Source of the DNA: Haliea sp.
Lineage (GTDB): Bacteria; Pseudomonadota; Gammaproteobacteria; Pseudomonadales; Halieaceae
Direction: 5' to 3'
Assembly (NCBI GenBank): GCA_030730585.1
Contig: JANQUV010000009.1
Location: forward strand, 40,080-104,079
DNA: 64,000 nucleotides
Within the stretch, counting starts at the first letter, position 1. The number at the start of each line of letters is the position of its first letter. This document shows positions 26,975 through 37,710 of the stretch, piece after piece. Under the pieces are notes generated by a model, which saw only the letters and a program-made list of their open reading frames with translations, made no database searches and was not told the DNA's origin. Position numbers and translations under genes: made by a program.

Positions 26975-27617
26975 GCAACATCCTGAGCTCACCGAGGTCT
27001 TCCAGTTCCAGCGTCAACTCCAGTGCGGCAGGCAGTGCCAAGCGGGCACCCGGCTGGCTGGTATCCACCACCCAATTATCCGGCCAGTTGCGCGTATCCA
27101 CCTCTGTGCCACGAGCACCGGGCCCCAGTGCATCCAATGCCTGCAAAAACGTAATCTGGGCACGGGCCACGCCGGTGAGCAAGCGCACCCGCCGGGGCTC
27201 GGTAGACCCTGCGCGATCCAGCACCCAGTAGCTTTCACGCCACAGGCTGTCGTCTAACCAAACATAGTTCACACGCTGCAAGGTACTGCGCTGCTGATCA
27301 GTGGGATTATGCCAGCCGGTACGGGTGAAACTGAGTAAAAACCGCGCCGCCGGCCCACCCATCAGCGCGGGCTCCTCGTCGCCGAATTCGTCGCGCACCG
27401 GGCGGTCGACCAACTCACGCAAATCACGCTGCACAATCTGCAACGCGCGGTTCACCTCCCAAGTGCGCTCCGCTACGCCACGCGTGCTTTCCACACCACT
27501 GATCACCGTGGACAAACCCGCATAGGCGATAGCAGCCACAAATGCCGTGATCGCCAAAGCAATCAGCACTTCAACCAAAGTAAAGCCCTGCGCGCGCGCA
27601 GTGGCCCTAGGGAGCAC
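26955..27617 (-). CDS. gspJ: Type II secretion minor pseudopilin GspJ
   Basis: Prepilin leader RATARAQG then FTLVEVLIALAITAFVAAIAY, cleaved before the Phe by the prepilin peptidase. Globular domain with RALQIVQRDLRELVDRPVRDEFGD, a GspJ hallmark. The GTG at 27617, overlapping the gspI stop by 11 bases, gives 220 residues, the usual size; the open frame runs far upstream into gspI without a good start. Confidence 0.85.
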   Translation of the reverse strand: MLPRATARAQGFTLVEVLIALAITAFVAAIAYAGLSTVISGVESTRGVAERTWEVNRALQIVQRDLRELVDRPVRDEFGDEEPALMGGPAARFLLSFTRTGWHNPTDQQRSTLQRVNYVWLDDSLWRESYWVLDRAGSTEPRRVRLLTGVARAQITFLQALDALGPGARGTEVDTRNWPDNWVVDTSQPGARLALPAALELTLELEDLGELRMLHALPPL

Positions 27618-28047
27618 GGGAGAACCCCGCAGACTGGCCGCCCGAGCGCGACATAAAGGCCACCAGCGAAAGCAACGATGGGGCATTCTCATCCTCACTG
27701 CTGCGTACGCTAATTTCGATACGAAAAAAGCCCTGCACTTGGGTGGGTGTGCTCTCCAAGCGCCAATACCATTCGCGCCCCGCGAGCTCTTCCCGCCCAC
27801 TGTCGGCGCCCTGAAAGAGTTCTCCTCGTGCCGCCGCCAGCAAGCGCAGTTCCACCAATTTGTTATTGGCAACAATTTGCGCCAGTGATTTGTCGCGCAA
27901 ATACCCGGTGCCATCCACCTGCTGATGCAGTGCAAATAGCAGCGCGGGTAGTGCAAGGGCCACTATGGCGAGCGCTACCATCACCTCAACCAGGGTAAAT
28001 CCGCGCGTACGCGCAGGAATGCCGCCGCTAACGCAAATCATCTGCAT
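27607..28047 (-). CDS. gspI: Type II secretion minor pseudopilin GspI
   Basis: About 146 residues. Leader RTRG followed by FTLVEVMVALAIVALALPALL, a classic type IV pilin N-terminal helix with Glu5. Start at 28047 has GGGGAGG 6 bases upstream; an ATG at 28050 and one at 28041 are alternatives. Small C-terminal domain (WYWRLESTPTQVQGFFRIEI) fits GspI. It nucleates the pseudopilus tip. Confidence 0.88.
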   Translation of the reverse strand: MQMICVSGGIPARTRGFTLVEVMVALAIVALALPALLFALHQQVDGTGYLRDKSLAQIVANNKLVELRLLAAARGELFQGADSGREELAGREWYWRLESTPTQVQGFFRIEISVRSSEDENAPSLLSLVAFMSRSGGQSAGFSRAP

Positions 28048-28630
28048 CATCGGCCTCCCCTCGCGGCAACAGCGCCATGCGCCCCAGCAGGTCCCACTCC
28101 AGCCGCCACAACAGCACGGAACTCGCAGTATGTCGCCACTCCAGGGCACCGGGAGACATCTCGCCGCTGGCATAGAAAATTACTTGCGGGGCCGCATCCG
28201 CTGCTATGGGCGCCGGCAAAAACTCCACTGCGGACACATCATCCAACAGCAACGCCAACTCCACACCGGCGGCCAAGGTACGCGGCGCCAGTACGTCCCG
28301 CGCAAGGACAGGGCTTCGCCAGCCCTCTGGGCGTAGCTCTCGCCACTCATAGACATAGCGTGTTGCTTCGCCACGTGGATCCACCGCTAACACGAGCCCC
28401 ATATCACGGCCCGCCATCTGCGCTTCTTCCAACGCAAATTCCGCCACGTTACGCAGCTCCCGGGCCTGCGACTCAATTTCCTGCTGCTGCCCCCCGTCAC
28501 CAACATTAAGCGTCGCCAACGAGGTCATCAGCACAATCACAAACAGCACCACCAGCAACTCAACCAGGCTGAAGCCGTGCCGCCCGGCAGCGAATCCGCA
28601 GCACCTAGCCGTGCAAACGTGCGCAGGCAC
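28028..28630 (-). CDS. gspH: Type II secretion minor pseudopilin GspH
   Basis: 200 residues. Leader AAGRHG then FSLVELLVVLFVIVLMTSLA, the pilin helix; C-terminal beta-rich GspH domain (RYVYEWRELRPEGW). GTG start 4 bases after the gspG stop with GAGAG upstream. Length is slightly above average because of a ~17-residue leader. Overlaps gspI. Confidence 0.9.
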   Translation of the reverse strand: MPAHVCTARCCGFAAGRHGFSLVELLVVLFVIVLMTSLATLNVGDGGQQQEIESQARELRNVAEFALEEAQMAGRDMGLVLAVDPRGEATRYVYEWRELRPEGWRSPVLARDVLAPRTLAAGVELALLLDDVSAVEFLPAPIAADAAPQVIFYASGEMSPGALEWRHTASSVLLWRLEWDLLGRMALLPRGEADDADDLR

Positions 28631-28634
28631 TGAG

Positions 28635-29084
28635 TCAGTCCTGTGCTCTCCAGTTGCCTATGTCCGCGTTCTGCCCGTCACCGCCAGACAGGCCGTCAGC
28701 GCCCTGGCTGTAAATGTCCACGTCACCGTTTTCACCGGGGCTCAAGTACAAATAAGGGCGGCCCCAGGGGTCCAGCGGGACTTCCTGCAAGTAGCCGCCC
28801 TGCTTGAAGTTGCGTGGCTGAGGGTCGAGGTTACTCTCGCTCACCAACGCTTCCAGCCCCTGCTCGGTTGACGGGTACACGTAGTTGTCGAGCCGGTAGA
28901 TTTTCAAGGCTGTTTCGATCGCCTTGAAGTCTGCATACACTTTTTGTATCCGCGCCTCATCAGCACGATTAAGCACCGTGGGAGCCACTACGCTGATCAG
29001 CAGGCCCATAATCACCAGCACCACGAGGATTTCCACCAGAGAAAAGCCGCCGTGGGCCCGTTTTGCTGTTATCGGGAGTTTCAT
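28635..29084 (-). CDS. gspG: Type II secretion major pseudopilin GspG
   Basis: 149 residues. Leader KRAHGG then FSLVEILVVLVIMGLLISVV; C-terminal domain with YPSTEQGLEALV, PLDPWGRPY and the calcium-binding loop region (YSQGADGLSGGDGQNADIGNW). Forms the pseudopilus fibre. The ATG at 29084 starts 4 bases after the gspF stop. Confidence 0.96.
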   Translation of the reverse strand: MKLPITAKRAHGGFSLVEILVVLVIMGLLISVVAPTVLNRADEARIQKVYADFKAIETALKIYRLDNYVYPSTEQGLEALVSESNLDPQPRNFKQGGYLQEVPLDPWGRPYLYLSPGENGDVDIYSQGADGLSGGDGQNADIGNWRAQD

Positions 29085-29088
29085 ATCG

Positions 29089-30309
29089 CTATCGCACCAT
29101 TGTATTAAGGTCAAAAATCGGTAGCAGGATGGCCATCACAATCACTAAAACCATGCCGCCCATAAATACCACGAGCAGCGGCTCAAGCAGGCTCATAAGC
29201 GTGCCAAGCGTCATTTCCAGCTCGCGCTCTTGATTGCGGGCGGACCGCGCCAGCATCGCTTCCAGCTCGCCGCTGGCCTCGCCGCTGGCCACCATATGCA
29301 CCATCATCGGCGGAAACCGGCCGCTTTCGCGCAGCGCGCGGTGCAGGCTACTGCCTTCCTGCACGCGCTCCGCAACCTGTGCACTGTCTTCCCGCAATAC
29401 CAGGTTGGTCAACACCTGCCCCGCAATGCGCAATGACTCCAGCAGCGGCACGCCGCTGGCCATCAGAATACTCAAGGTGGAAGCAAAGCGCGCGGTATCC
29501 GTGGCGATCACCAGCCGCGAAAACCCTGGAATACGCAGCAGCAGTGCATGCCAGCGGTGCTTACGCGCAGGTTTACGCAGCCAGCGGCGCAGTCCAAACA
29601 CGGCGGCGATCGCGCCCACCAGAACCCAAAGCGCGTAATCACGCGAGAAATCACTGGCGACAATCAGGCCGCGGGTCAACACCGGCAGTTCACGATTGGT
29701 GTGCGCGAAAATACCAATCAGCTCGGGCACTACGAACACCATCAAGGCCACTACGACCGCCAGCGCCACCCCAATCAGGATGAACGGGTAGATCATCGCC
29801 ATTTTCAGCTTCTGCGCGGTGTATTGGCGCTGCTCGTTGTAGTCCGCCAGCTGCTCCAGCACCGGGCCCAGGTAGCCTGCATGTTCGCCGGCATTGACCA
29901 TGGCGCGATACATCTCGTTGAACACCAGGGGAAATTCGCCCATGGCGTAAGCCAGGGTATGGCCTTCGGCGACCCGCGAGCGCACCTGCAATAACAGCCC
30001 TTGGGTACGTCCCTTGCGGCTTTGTTCAGCAGCGGCCTGCAGGCACTCATCCAGGGGCAAATTTGATTGCACCAGAGTCGCCAGCTGCCGGGTCACCAGC
30101 GCCAGCTCGGACACACTGATACGCGGTTGCAGAAATGACCAGCCGGCACGACGCTTGCTCTCTGCCTGGCGGTTGGCCACCGACACATCCACCGGGCGCA
30201 GTTTCTGCACGCGCAGCTGCGCCCGCACCTGACGCTCGGAATCGCCCTCAAGAACGCCTTTCACCAGCTTGCCGCCGGGCTCCAGTGCCTGATACCGATA
30301 CGCTGTCAT
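29089..30309 (-). CDS. gspF: Type II secretion inner-membrane platform protein GspF
   Basis: 406 residues: MTAYRYQALEPGGK start, two repeated T2SSF domains (about 70-190 and 275-400) and three membrane helices near 170, 220 and 375-395. The multi-spanning platform that couples GspE motion to pseudopilin assembly. 15 bases downstream of gspE. Confidence 0.95.
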   Translation of the reverse strand: MTAYRYQALEPGGKLVKGVLEGDSERQVRAQLRVQKLRPVDVSVANRQAESKRRAGWSFLQPRISVSELALVTRQLATLVQSNLPLDECLQAAAEQSRKGRTQGLLLQVRSRVAEGHTLAYAMGEFPLVFNEMYRAMVNAGEHAGYLGPVLEQLADYNEQRQYTAQKLKMAMIYPFILIGVALAVVVALMVFVVPELIGIFAHTNRELPVLTRGLIVASDFSRDYALWVLVGAIAAVFGLRRWLRKPARKHRWHALLLRIPGFSRLVIATDTARFASTLSILMASGVPLLESLRIAGQVLTNLVLREDSAQVAERVQEGSSLHRALRESGRFPPMMVHMVASGEASGELEAMLARSARNQERELEMTLGTLMSLLEPLLVVFMGGMVLVIVMAILLPIFDLNTMVR

Positions 30310-30324
30310 GCCGAGTTATCTCGT

Positions 30325-31827
30325 TTAAGTCACAGCGGTGACGCGCAGCACTTCCTCGATGCTGGTTTCACCGGTGAGAATACGCCGACGACCGTCTTCC
30401 TGAATCCCCGGGTACGCTTTTCGCGCTTCTACCAGCATCTGCTGCTCACTCGCACCTTCGTGAATCATCAAACGCAGCGCATCACTAATTTCAATCAGCT
30501 CATAAATGCCGGTGCGACCGCGGTAGCCGCCGTATTTGCATTGCTCACAGCCAACGGCTTTGTGTACCGTGTGCGCAGCATCACCCGGCGCAAGCCCGAG
30601 CAAGGTGCGTTCGGAGTCGGCGAGCTCATGCGGCTGTTTGCAGTCGCGGCAGAGCAGCCGCACCAGGCGCTGTGCCATTACGCCAATCAGGCTGGAGGAC
30701 AACAGAAATGGCTCAATGCCCATATCCTGCAGGCGTGTGACTGCACCAATGGCGGTATTAGTGTGCAGTGTCGACAGCACCAGGTGACCGGTGAGTGACG
30801 CCTGTACCGCAATCTCTGCCGTCTCCAGATCACGAATCTCACCCACCATCACCACATCGGGATCCTGACGCAAAATCGCCCGCAGGCCCCGCGCAAAGGT
30901 CATCTCCACCTTGGAATTAACCTGCGTTTGGCCAACACCGGGCAGCATATATTCTATGGGGTCTTCAATGGTCAGAATGTTTCGCGTCGCCTGGTTGATA
31001 TGAGACAGGCCCGCATACAACGTGGTGGTCTTGCCCGAGCCTGTGGGGCCGGTGACCAGAATAATGCCGTGCGGGCTACGCAGCGCCTTCTGGTAACTAC
31101 CCAGCACCTGCTCATTCATATTCAGTTGTAACAGTTCAAGCTGGCCGGCCTGCTTGTCGAGCAGACGCAGAACGACCCTTTCACCATGCGCGGAAGGCAT
31201 GGTGGACATACGAATATCAATGGCATGGCCGGCAATGCGCACCGAAATGCGGCCATCCTGAGGCACACGTTTTTCCGCGATATCCAACTTGGCCATCACT
31301 TTCAGGCGCGACACCAGCAACGGTGCCAGCATACGCTTGGGAGAAAGCACCTCCGCCAACACCCCGTCTACCCGGTAGCGCACGCTCAGCCGGTCCTCAA
31401 AGGTTTCAATATGGATGTCTGAGGCCTGCTCGCGCACCGCTTGGGAGAGAATGGCATTAATCAAGCGAATAATGGGCGCGTCGTCCTCAGCATCCATCAA
31501 GTCTGCAGAGTCGGGAATCTCATCAGCCAGGCGGCTTAAGTCAACGTCCGCGCTGATATCCTGGGCCATTTGTACGGCAGCGTTGTTGTCTCTTTGATAG
31601 GCACGGGACAGCCGACGCTGGAATTCAGCTTCAGACACCGGCTCGACCTTGAACGGCACACCGAGCCAACGGCGCAGTTCGAGCAGCAACTGCGGCGCCA
31701 GGGGATCGCGATGAACCACCACAGCACCCATTGAGGTTGCGTCAACCAACACACCAAATTGCTTGGCAAAACCAAAGGGCAAGTTGGGCATCCGCGCAGC
31801 GGGCGCTGTTACGTCCGCAGCGAGCAT
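30325..31827 (-). CDS. gspE: Type II secretion ATPase GspE
   Basis: 500 residues. Walker A GPTGSGKT at 260-267, Asp box DPIEY and Walker B MVGEIRD; zinc-binding CxxC pair (LCRDCK near 395 and CEQCKYGG near 425). Hexameric cytoplasmic ATPase that powers the pseudopilus. The ATG shares one base with the gspD stop (TGATG), so the two are coupled. Confidence 0.96.
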   Translation of the reverse strand: MLAADVTAPAARMPNLPFGFAKQFGVLVDATSMGAVVVHRDPLAPQLLLELRRWLGVPFKVEPVSEAEFQRRLSRAYQRDNNAAVQMAQDISADVDLSRLADEIPDSADLMDAEDDAPIIRLINAILSQAVREQASDIHIETFEDRLSVRYRVDGVLAEVLSPKRMLAPLLVSRLKVMAKLDIAEKRVPQDGRISVRIAGHAIDIRMSTMPSAHGERVVLRLLDKQAGQLELLQLNMNEQVLGSYQKALRSPHGIILVTGPTGSGKTTTLYAGLSHINQATRNILTIEDPIEYMLPGVGQTQVNSKVEMTFARGLRAILRQDPDVVMVGEIRDLETAEIAVQASLTGHLVLSTLHTNTAIGAVTRLQDMGIEPFLLSSSLIGVMAQRLVRLLCRDCKQPHELADSERTLLGLAPGDAAHTVHKAVGCEQCKYGGYRGRTGIYELIEISDALRLMIHEGASEQQMLVEARKAYPGIQEDGRRRILTGETSIEEVLRVTAVT

Positions 31828-33863
31828 CAGTTGCTCTCCACCGCCACCGGTGCGTTGCCTGCCTCATCGCGAATTTCTTTCAGTTGGCGAATCTGCTCCT
31901 CCCACTCAGGTAAAACCGGCACATTATCGGCATCGAGGAACATTAGCCCACGCTCACGACGCAGTACCTGCTGATCGCGGATGTAGCGGTATTTATCGGC
32001 GGTCGCCCCAGCCAGCTGTTCATCATCACGAATAATCGTTGGGCGGATAAAAATCAGCAAATTGGTTTTAACTACTTGCACCGCATCGTTGCGGAACAGG
32101 CGGCCAAAAAAGGGAATGTCGCCCAGCAGCGGCACTTTCTGACTGCCGTCCTGCACGTCATCCTTGATCAGGCCACCGAGCACGACCATGCGGCCATCCG
32201 AAGCCAGCACCTTGGTTTGCAGCACCCGCTCGTTAGTGATGAGGTCGGAGGCCTGCAGCACCACTGAGGTATTGCTGAGGCTGGAGACTTCCTGGGAAAT
32301 GTCCAGCACCACCGAATCGCCCTCGTTGATATGCGGTGTCACCTTGAGGGTGATGCCAACGTTTTGCCGTTCAATGGTCTGGAACGGGTTTTGCGCACCA
32401 TCACCCGTGCCCGTACTGGTAAAAGACCCGGTCACAAACGGCACATTCTGGCCCACCGTGATATAGGCCTCTTGATTGTCGAGGGTGAGCAAGCTGGGCG
32501 TCGACAGAATGTTCGCATTGGATTTTTCCTTCAAGGCGTTGAGGATCACCGTCATCGACAGGTTGTCGTCAATCACGCCCCAGCCCAGCGACACACCGGG
32601 TGACTGCGCCAGTGCGCCGGCCAGTGCACCGACGTTAAAGTCTCCCGTCGTGGTGCCGGTGCCATCGCCACCGTCTTCCGGCAAAATCGCGCCGGCGATG
32701 TTCCGCGCACGTACGTCATCCGCGCTGATGCTGCTGCCGAAAAAGCCATTGTCGTTGGCAAAAAGCCACTGCAGCCCGAGGTCCTGCCCATCGCGCACCT
32801 CCATTTCAACAATAATCGCCTCAACCAATACCTGTGCTCGACGGATATCCAGCCGCGCAACAACGGCTTCCAAGGCTGCCATTTTATCGGTGGGCGCGGT
32901 AATAATCAGGGCGTTGGTGTTCTTGTCTGCCTCTATGGTCGCGCTGGTCTCGCTACTCCGCTGGGGCCGGCCGGCCTCACCCGCGTCGACGCGGCCAATG
33001 TTTTGCATTACCCGCGTCAACACCTCGGCAATTTCCTCGGCGTTGGCGTATTCAAGATAAAGCACTTTCACATTCCCGCTTTGCTCCAGCGGCGTATCAA
33101 GGTAACGAATCAATCGCGCCATGCGCGCGCGCTCCAGCTCATCACCGCTTATCAGCACGCTGTTGGTGCGCGCGTCGGCCACCAGCAAGATCTCGACCTC
33201 GCTGCCGCCACCCTGCTCAGCCTCGGATTTGTTGAGCTGTTCGAGCATACGCACAACATCCTCAGCCACACCGTGCTTGAGCTTGATAATGTCGGTTTCC
33301 TGCACAGCAGTACTGTCCATGCGTTCGATAATCGATGCAATCCGGTCAATGTTGGAGGCGACGTCGGAAATAATAATGGCGTTACTGGGCGCATAGGCCG
33401 CCATGTGAGCCTGTTGCGGCACCAGGGGACGCAGCACCGGTATCAGCTTCGCCGCAGAAATATTTTTGAGGCGCAGCACCTGCGTTACGTATTCGTCGTT
33501 GGCGCGCTGGCCTTCATTGTCCCGCACGGTAACCGGCGCAGAGCGCGCGTCCTTGCTCTGTATCACGCGCACAACACCCCCGGAACGGACGGCGGTGTAA
33601 CCATGCACCTCTAGAATGGACAGGAACAAATCGTAGAGCTCGGTGCGCGACACTGGCTTTGACGACACCACCTTGACCTTACCCTTAACCGCCGGGTCCA
33701 CCACAATAGTGGTATCGGTAGCCTCAGCCACAAACTTGATCAACTCCTGAATATCCGTGTCCTTCAGGTTGACGGTAAATTCCTGAGCAACCGCACTGGC
33801 TACGCCTAGCGCAGCCACGACACAAAATAGCGGTACTCGCAGTACCCGCAACACGGTTCTCAC
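31827..33863 (-). CDS. gspD: Type II secretion outer-membrane secretin GspD
   Basis: About 678 residues. Signal peptide ending ASAVAQ, N0 domain ([20 protein letters not shown]), N1-N3 repeats, then the secretin core with [24 protein letters not shown] and VLGGLIKDD, and a C-terminal S-domain-like tail. Forms the outer-membrane channel. An AGGA touches the first GTG (33872), which it cannot serve; the next in-frame GTG at 33863 has it 9 bases upstream and is preferred. No GspS pilotin gene is nearby. Confidence 0.93.
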   Translation of the reverse strand: MRTVLRVLRVPLFCVVAALGVASAVAQEFTVNLKDTDIQELIKFVAEATDTTIVVDPAVKGKVKVVSSKPVSRTELYDLFLSILEVHGYTAVRSGGVVRVIQSKDARSAPVTVRDNEGQRANDEYVTQVLRLKNISAAKLIPVLRPLVPQQAHMAAYAPSNAIIISDVASNIDRIASIIERMDSTAVQETDIIKLKHGVAEDVVRMLEQLNKSEAEQGGGSEVEILLVADARTNSVLISGDELERARMARLIRYLDTPLEQSGNVKVLYLEYANAEEIAEVLTRVMQNIGRVDAGEAGRPQRSSETSATIEADKNTNALIITAPTDKMAALEAVVARLDIRRAQVLVEAIIVEMEVRDGQDLGLQWLFANDNGFFGSSISADDVRARNIAGAILPEDGGDGTGTTTGDFNVGALAGALAQSPGVSLGWGVIDDNLSMTVILNALKEKSNANILSTPSLLTLDNQEAYITVGQNVPFVTGSFTSTGTGDGAQNPFQTIERQNVGITLKVTPHINEGDSVVLDISQEVSSLSNTSVVLQASDLITNERVLQTKVLASDGRMVVLGGLIKDDVQDGSQKVPLLGDIPFFGRLFRNDAVQVVKTNLLIFIRPTIIRDDEQLAGATADKYRYIRDQQVLRRERGLMFLDADNVPVLPEWEEQIRQLKEIRDEAGNAPVAVESN

Positions 33864-33899
33864 TGATGGCACGTCCTTATCTCAATAGTCCTGACTCTA

Positions 33900-34958
33900 T
33901 CACTGATCTGCCGGCGCAGCATCCAAGCTGACACTGAGCGCCACCGATTCACCCCCTCGGAGAAGGTCAAAAGACGCTTCAGTGGCGGAGCGCATAGCCT
34001 GATACAGGCGCATGGTATTCGCCGGATCCGACAGAGAAAGGCCATTCACCGCCAGCACCAAATCACCGGCACGAAAGCCCAATTGCTCGAACTGCACCCT
34101 GTTCTGCCCCGGTGTCACACGATAACCCCGTAGCGCTCCATCAGCGCGGACCGCCGCAATGCGCACCAAGTCTGCCAGTGACTGCGGGTCTGCATACAAT
34201 TGGTCGCGGTAGCCCGCCGCCAAGGCGGCCGCTTCGGCATCGGCTCGTTTATCAACAACTGTGGCCGCAGCCGCCGGCTGCGATCGCGTGACGGGCACGG
34301 CTTGTGGCGCGCCGACCGCTTGCGTATCGAGCGCACTGGGTGGGTAAAGGCGCAGCAGCTCGTAAGTACCACCATTATCCAGCACCACTTGGTCGGGCAT
34401 CACTTTCGCCAGCACGACGGTTCCAGACACCGGCAACTCGTCGTCTACCGAATAAATCGCCTGCCGGCTGCGATGCTCTATAATCGCGCTGCCCTCGCCG
34501 GCGTCATTAAAGGCGATTATGCCGCGCAGTGTCAGCTCTAAACGAGTTTCCCGCGCGCCGCGCTCAATACCTTCACGAACGCTGCGCGCCTCGCTAACAG
34601 CAGGTTCCGGCTCTGCGAGCACCGCCCCTCCCGGCTCGCCAAATAACGCCCAAGCGCGCAAAACCTCAATATCAACCTGCGTTCGCGCAACACCCAACGC
34701 GGCGAACTCCGCGGGCGGGTTGATAACCGGCCCCTCCAAGGCACGAGTCTGCCCCACGGGTACCAGCGCCCAAATCAACTGCGCCATGGCCGTCAATACC
34801 CACAGCAGGGCAAGCAGCATCACACCGCGCCGCAGCCACAAGGCTCTGCGCGGCTCCATCAGGGCAGCCACGGTGCGCTGAGCAAATGCCAAAACCTTCC
34901 CTGCAATGATGCTGTCGCCAAGCGAAGCTGCGGCCAACGTTATCTCCCAAAGTGTCAT
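33900..34958 (-). CDS. gspC: Type II secretion protein GspC
   Basis: About 352 residues. One membrane helix (about residues 45-65, GVMLLALLWVLTAMAQLIWAL), the homology region binding GspD (LTLRGIIAFNDAGEGSAIIE) and a C-terminal PDZ domain (FEQLGFRAGDLVLAVNGLSL). Links the inner platform to the secretin. The ATG at 34958 is preferred over 35012 because a consensus -10 box lies between them, so transcription should start downstream of 35012. First gene of the operon. Confidence 0.92.
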   Translation of the reverse strand: MTLWEITLAAASLGDSIIAGKVLAFAQRTVAALMEPRRALWLRRGVMLLALLWVLTAMAQLIWALVPVGQTRALEGPVINPPAEFAALGVARTQVDIEVLRAWALFGEPGGAVLAEPEPAVSEARSVREGIERGARETRLELTLRGIIAFNDAGEGSAIIEHRSRQAIYSVDDELPVSGTVVLAKVMPDQVVLDNGGTYELLRLYPPSALDTQAVGAPQAVPVTRSQPAAAATVVDKRADAEAAALAAGYRDQLYADPQSLADLVRIAAVRADGALRGYRVTPGQNRVQFEQLGFRAGDLVLAVNGLSLSDPANTMRLYQAMRSATEASFDLLRGGESVALSVSLDAAPADQ

Positions 34959-34995
34959 GGGGCGCCGGTGGCGGCCCAGATCACATGACGCCCCG

Positions 34996-35001
34996 ATTAT
35001 A
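34996..35001 (-). promoter_or_regulatory. Consensus -10 box upstream of gspC
   Basis: TATAAT on the minus strand, about 38 bases before the gspC ATG. The upstream -35 region (TTTATC-like) is weak, so expression may depend on an activator. It implies initiation near 34989 and hence the 34958 start codon. Confidence 0.55.
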
Positions 35002-35149
35002 GGGTGCACCATTGAAAGATAAAACCGTGAAGGTTATATGACAGTCCTGTACCGCAGCGGGCACCAATACCTACCCCAAGGCAGATAGACAGGGCCCAGC
35101 CAGTTGTCTACCCTTGTACGATGCCAATCCTTTTTCAGGAGCACCAACC

Positions 35150-36118
35150 ATGGGGCGCATTTTCAAAGACAACTCCGAAACCATTGGCGGGACGCCACTG
35201 GTGCGCATCAACCACATCAGCACCGGCAATGTTTACGCCAAGCTCGAGAACCGTAACCCCGCGATGTCGGTAAAGTGCCGAATTGGCACCAGCATGGTGC
35301 TTGCGGCGGAGCGTGACGGCAGCCTGCGGCCCGGCATGACCATCGTGGAACCCACCAGCGGTAACACCGGCATCGCCCTGGCCTTTGTGGCAGCCGCGCG
35401 GGGCTATGGCTGCATACTCACTATGCCCAACACAATGAGCCTGGAACGGCGCAAACTGATGAAGGCACTGGGCGCCGACATCGTACTCACCGATGGCAGC
35501 AAAGGCATGCCCGCGGCCATCGCCAAGGCCGAGGAGATTATAGCCGCCGAGCCCAGCCAGTATTGGGGCGCCCGGCAGTTTGAGAACCCGGCCAATCCGG
35601 CGATTCATGAAAGCACGACGGGGCCTGAAATTTGGCAGGATACCGATGGCGAAATCGACATTCTGGTCGCTGGTGTGGGCACCGGCGGCACACTGACCGG
35701 CATTTCCCGCTATATCAAGCGCACACAAGGCAAAGCCATTCAGACCATTGCCGTTGAGCCCGCAAGCACCACAGTGATCACCGCTGCCAAGGCGGGCGCA
35801 CAAGCCACTCACGCACCGCACAAAATACAAGGCATTGGCGCCGGGTTTCTACCCGGCAACCTGGACCTGTCAATGGTCGACCGGGTGGAGCAGGTGAGTA
35901 ACGAAGACGCTATTGGCTGGGCGCACAAGCTCATGCAAGAAGAAGGCATTCTGGCGGGCGTATCCTGCGGCGCGGCCATGGCCGTTGCCGACAGAGTGTC
36001 ACGCGAACCCGCGAACGCCGGCAAGATGGTTATTGTCGTGCTGCCAGACTCAGGCGAACGCTACCTCAGCGCAGCTCTATTCGAAGGGCGTTTCAGCGAC
36101 AACGAAATGGTGCAGTAA
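35150..36118 (+). CDS. cysK: Cysteine synthase A (O-acetylserine sulfhydrylase)
   Basis: 322 residues, PLP fold type II. Makes cysteine from O-acetylserine and sulfide. PLP lysine K42 in MSVKCRIG (CysK reads SFSVKCRIG), phosphate loop [11 protein letters not shown] and GTGGTLTGI. The start at 35150 follows CAGGAG and gives the standard [11 protein letters not shown]-terminus. Divergent from the gsp operon. The C-terminus is normal, so this is CysK rather than CysM. Confidence 0.94.
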   Translation: MGRIFKDNSETIGGTPLVRINHISTGNVYAKLENRNPAMSVKCRIGTSMVLAAERDGSLRPGMTIVEPTSGNTGIALAFVAAARGYGCILTMPNTMSLERRKLMKALGADIVLTDGSKGMPAAIAKAEEIIAAEPSQYWGARQFENPANPAIHESTTGPEIWQDTDGEIDILVAGVGTGGTLTGISRYIKRTQGKAIQTIAVEPASTTVITAAKAGAQATHAPHKIQGIGAGFLPGNLDLSMVDRVEQVSNEDAIGWAHKLMQEEGILAGVSCGAAMAVADRVSREPANAGKMVIVVLPDSGERYLSAALFEGRFSDNEMVQ

Positions 36119-36130
36119 GCCACAAGCCGT

Positions 36131-36730
36131 TCATCGCCCCTCGCTCAACTGTGCGAGGCGGCGTTTGACCGCAAGCCACTCAGTATCAATAACACTGAAA
36201 TACACCGAGTCCCGGGAAACGTCATTCTGCACAATGCGGTGCTTGCGCAGCACGCCCTCGCGTATGGCCCCAATCCGCTCCAACGCACGCTGTGATCGCA
36301 AGTTGCGTGCGTCAGCCTTGAACTCAACCCGCAAGCAACGCAAGCGCTCAAACGCATGTGCCAGCAACAGCGCCTTGGCCTCTGTGTTGACACCCGTGCG
36401 CTGCCACTCCTGACCCAGCCAGGTCCAGCCGATCTCCAGGCTGCGGTGTTCCGGTAACATATTCAAGTAGCGGGTACTGCCCACAATCTTACCCTTGGCG
36501 TTCTCGACAATTGCCCACGGTTGCTCTCCCGGCGCGGACATAGCTTCATCAACCCACTGACGGGCATCAGCCAGATCAATAAAGCAACCCCGAGGCATAA
36601 ACGCCCAGTCGGGGGCATGGCCGCCGCGCAGGAACAAGCCTTGCGCATGCGCTTGAGACAGCGGTTCGAGACGCACCCGTTCACCGCGCAGGACAGTACT
36701 GCCGCTGCCAAGCCCAGGCACCATATTCAT
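36131..36730 (-). CDS. GNAT-family acetyltransferase (RimJ/RimL-like)
   Basis: 199 residues with the GNAT fold: LRGERVRLEPLSQ opening, WAIVENAKGKIVGSTRYL beta strands, the acetyl-CoA region around TGVNTEAKALLLAHAFERL and ARNLRSQRALERIGA. Similar proteins acetylate N-termini of ribosomal proteins or amino acids; target unknown here. ATG overlaps the quinone oxidoreductase stop by 4 bases. Confidence 0.85.
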   Translation of the reverse strand: MNMVPGLGSGSTVLRGERVRLEPLSQAHAQGLFLRGGHAPDWAFMPRGCFIDLADARQWVDEAMSAPGEQPWAIVENAKGKIVGSTRYLNMLPEHRSLEIGWTWLGQEWQRTGVNTEAKALLLAHAFERLRCLRVEFKADARNLRSQRALERIGAIREGVLRKHRIVQNDVSRDSVYFSVIDTEWLAVKRRLAQLSEGR

Positions 36731-37710
36731 AGCGAAATAACCGTCGAGCCCGTGGTCATACGTGATTCAAGATCTGCATGCGCCCGGGCAACCTCAGCCA
36801 GCGGATAGCGCTGGCCGATATTCACCCGTAACACGCCCGATAAAACGCGCTCGAACACCGCGGCGGACGAAGCGCGCAGCTCATCCGTCGTCGCGGTATA
36901 AGTCAGCAGAGTTGGCCGCGTCACGTACAGTGAACCCAAGCTTGCGAGCGTCTGCAAGTCCAAGGGCGCCGGCTTGCCCGAGGCATTGCCGAAGCTGACC
37001 AGCATACCGCGCGCCTGCAGGCTGGCGAGCGAGGCATCAAAGGTATCCCGGCCAACACCGTCATATACAATCGGCACGCCACGCCCACCGGTCACTTCCC
37101 GCACGCGAGCTGCAACGTCTTCCTGACGGTAATCTATGACATGGTCGTAACCGTGCGCACGCGCCAACGCCGCCTTTTCAGGCGACCCCACTGTGCCAAT
37201 AACGACTGCACCGAGGCTCTTTGCCCACTGCCCAAAGAGCAAACCCACGCCCCCGGCAGCGGCATGAAAAACACATGTTTGGCCAGGCTGTAGCGAGAAT
37301 ACGCGCTGCAACAAAAACTCCGTCGTTTGCCCCTTTAACAGCACCGCAGCGGCGATATCAAAATCAATGCCGTCCGGAACAGGCACCAAGCGGGAGGCCG
37401 GGAGATTCACCGCTTCGGCATAGGCACCAAACAATGCCGAGCAATAGGCGACACGATCACCCACCGAGAACTCCACACCTTCACCCACAGCGCTAACGAC
37501 GCCGGCCGCCTCCATGCCCAGGCCACTGGGGAGGGGAATCGGGTAGAGGCCGCTGCGATGATAGGTATCGATAAAGTTGAGCCCGATGGCGCGGTGTTCA
37601 ACCGTCACCATACCTGCACCAGGCGGCGGCAGCTCAACATCCATCAGCTGCATGACCTCAGGGCCGCCCGTGGCAGCAATGCGTACTGCCTTCACCATTT
37701 TTGTATTCAT
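36727..37710 (-). CDS. NADPH:quinone oxidoreductase (zeta-crystallin-like MDR)
   Basis: 327 residues, no structural zinc. Substrate domain (GLNFIDTYHRSGLYPIPLPSGLGMEAAG) and Rossmann nucleotide loop HAAAGGVGLLFGQWAKSLGA; fits the Qor family of one-electron quinone or enone reductases using NADPH. ATGA overlaps with both the GNAT gene and the preceding membrane gene put it in their operon. Qor is the nearest named family; an enoyl reductase role is possible. Confidence 0.88.
   Translation of the reverse strand: MNTKMVKAVRIAATGGPEVMQLMDVELPPPGAGMVTVEHRAIGLNFIDTYHRSGLYPIPLPSGLGMEAAGVVSAVGEGVEFSVGDRVAYCSALFGAYAEAVNLPASRLVPVPDGIDFDIAAAVLLKGQTTEFLLQRVFSLQPGQTCVFHAAAGGVGLLFGQWAKSLGAVVIGTVGSPEKAALARAHGYDHVIDYRQEDVAARVREVTGGRGVPIVYDGVGRDTFDASLASLQARGMLVSFGNASGKPAPLDLQTLASLGSLYVTRPTLLTYTATTDELRASSAAVFERVLSGVLRVNIGQRYPLAEVARAHADLESRMTTGSTVISL

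Noticed and set aside
23472-34958. Type IV pilus or competence system instead of type II secretion
   Set aside because: The full order C-D-E-F-G-H-I-J-K-L-M-N with GspC, GspL, GspM and GspN is specific to T2SS.
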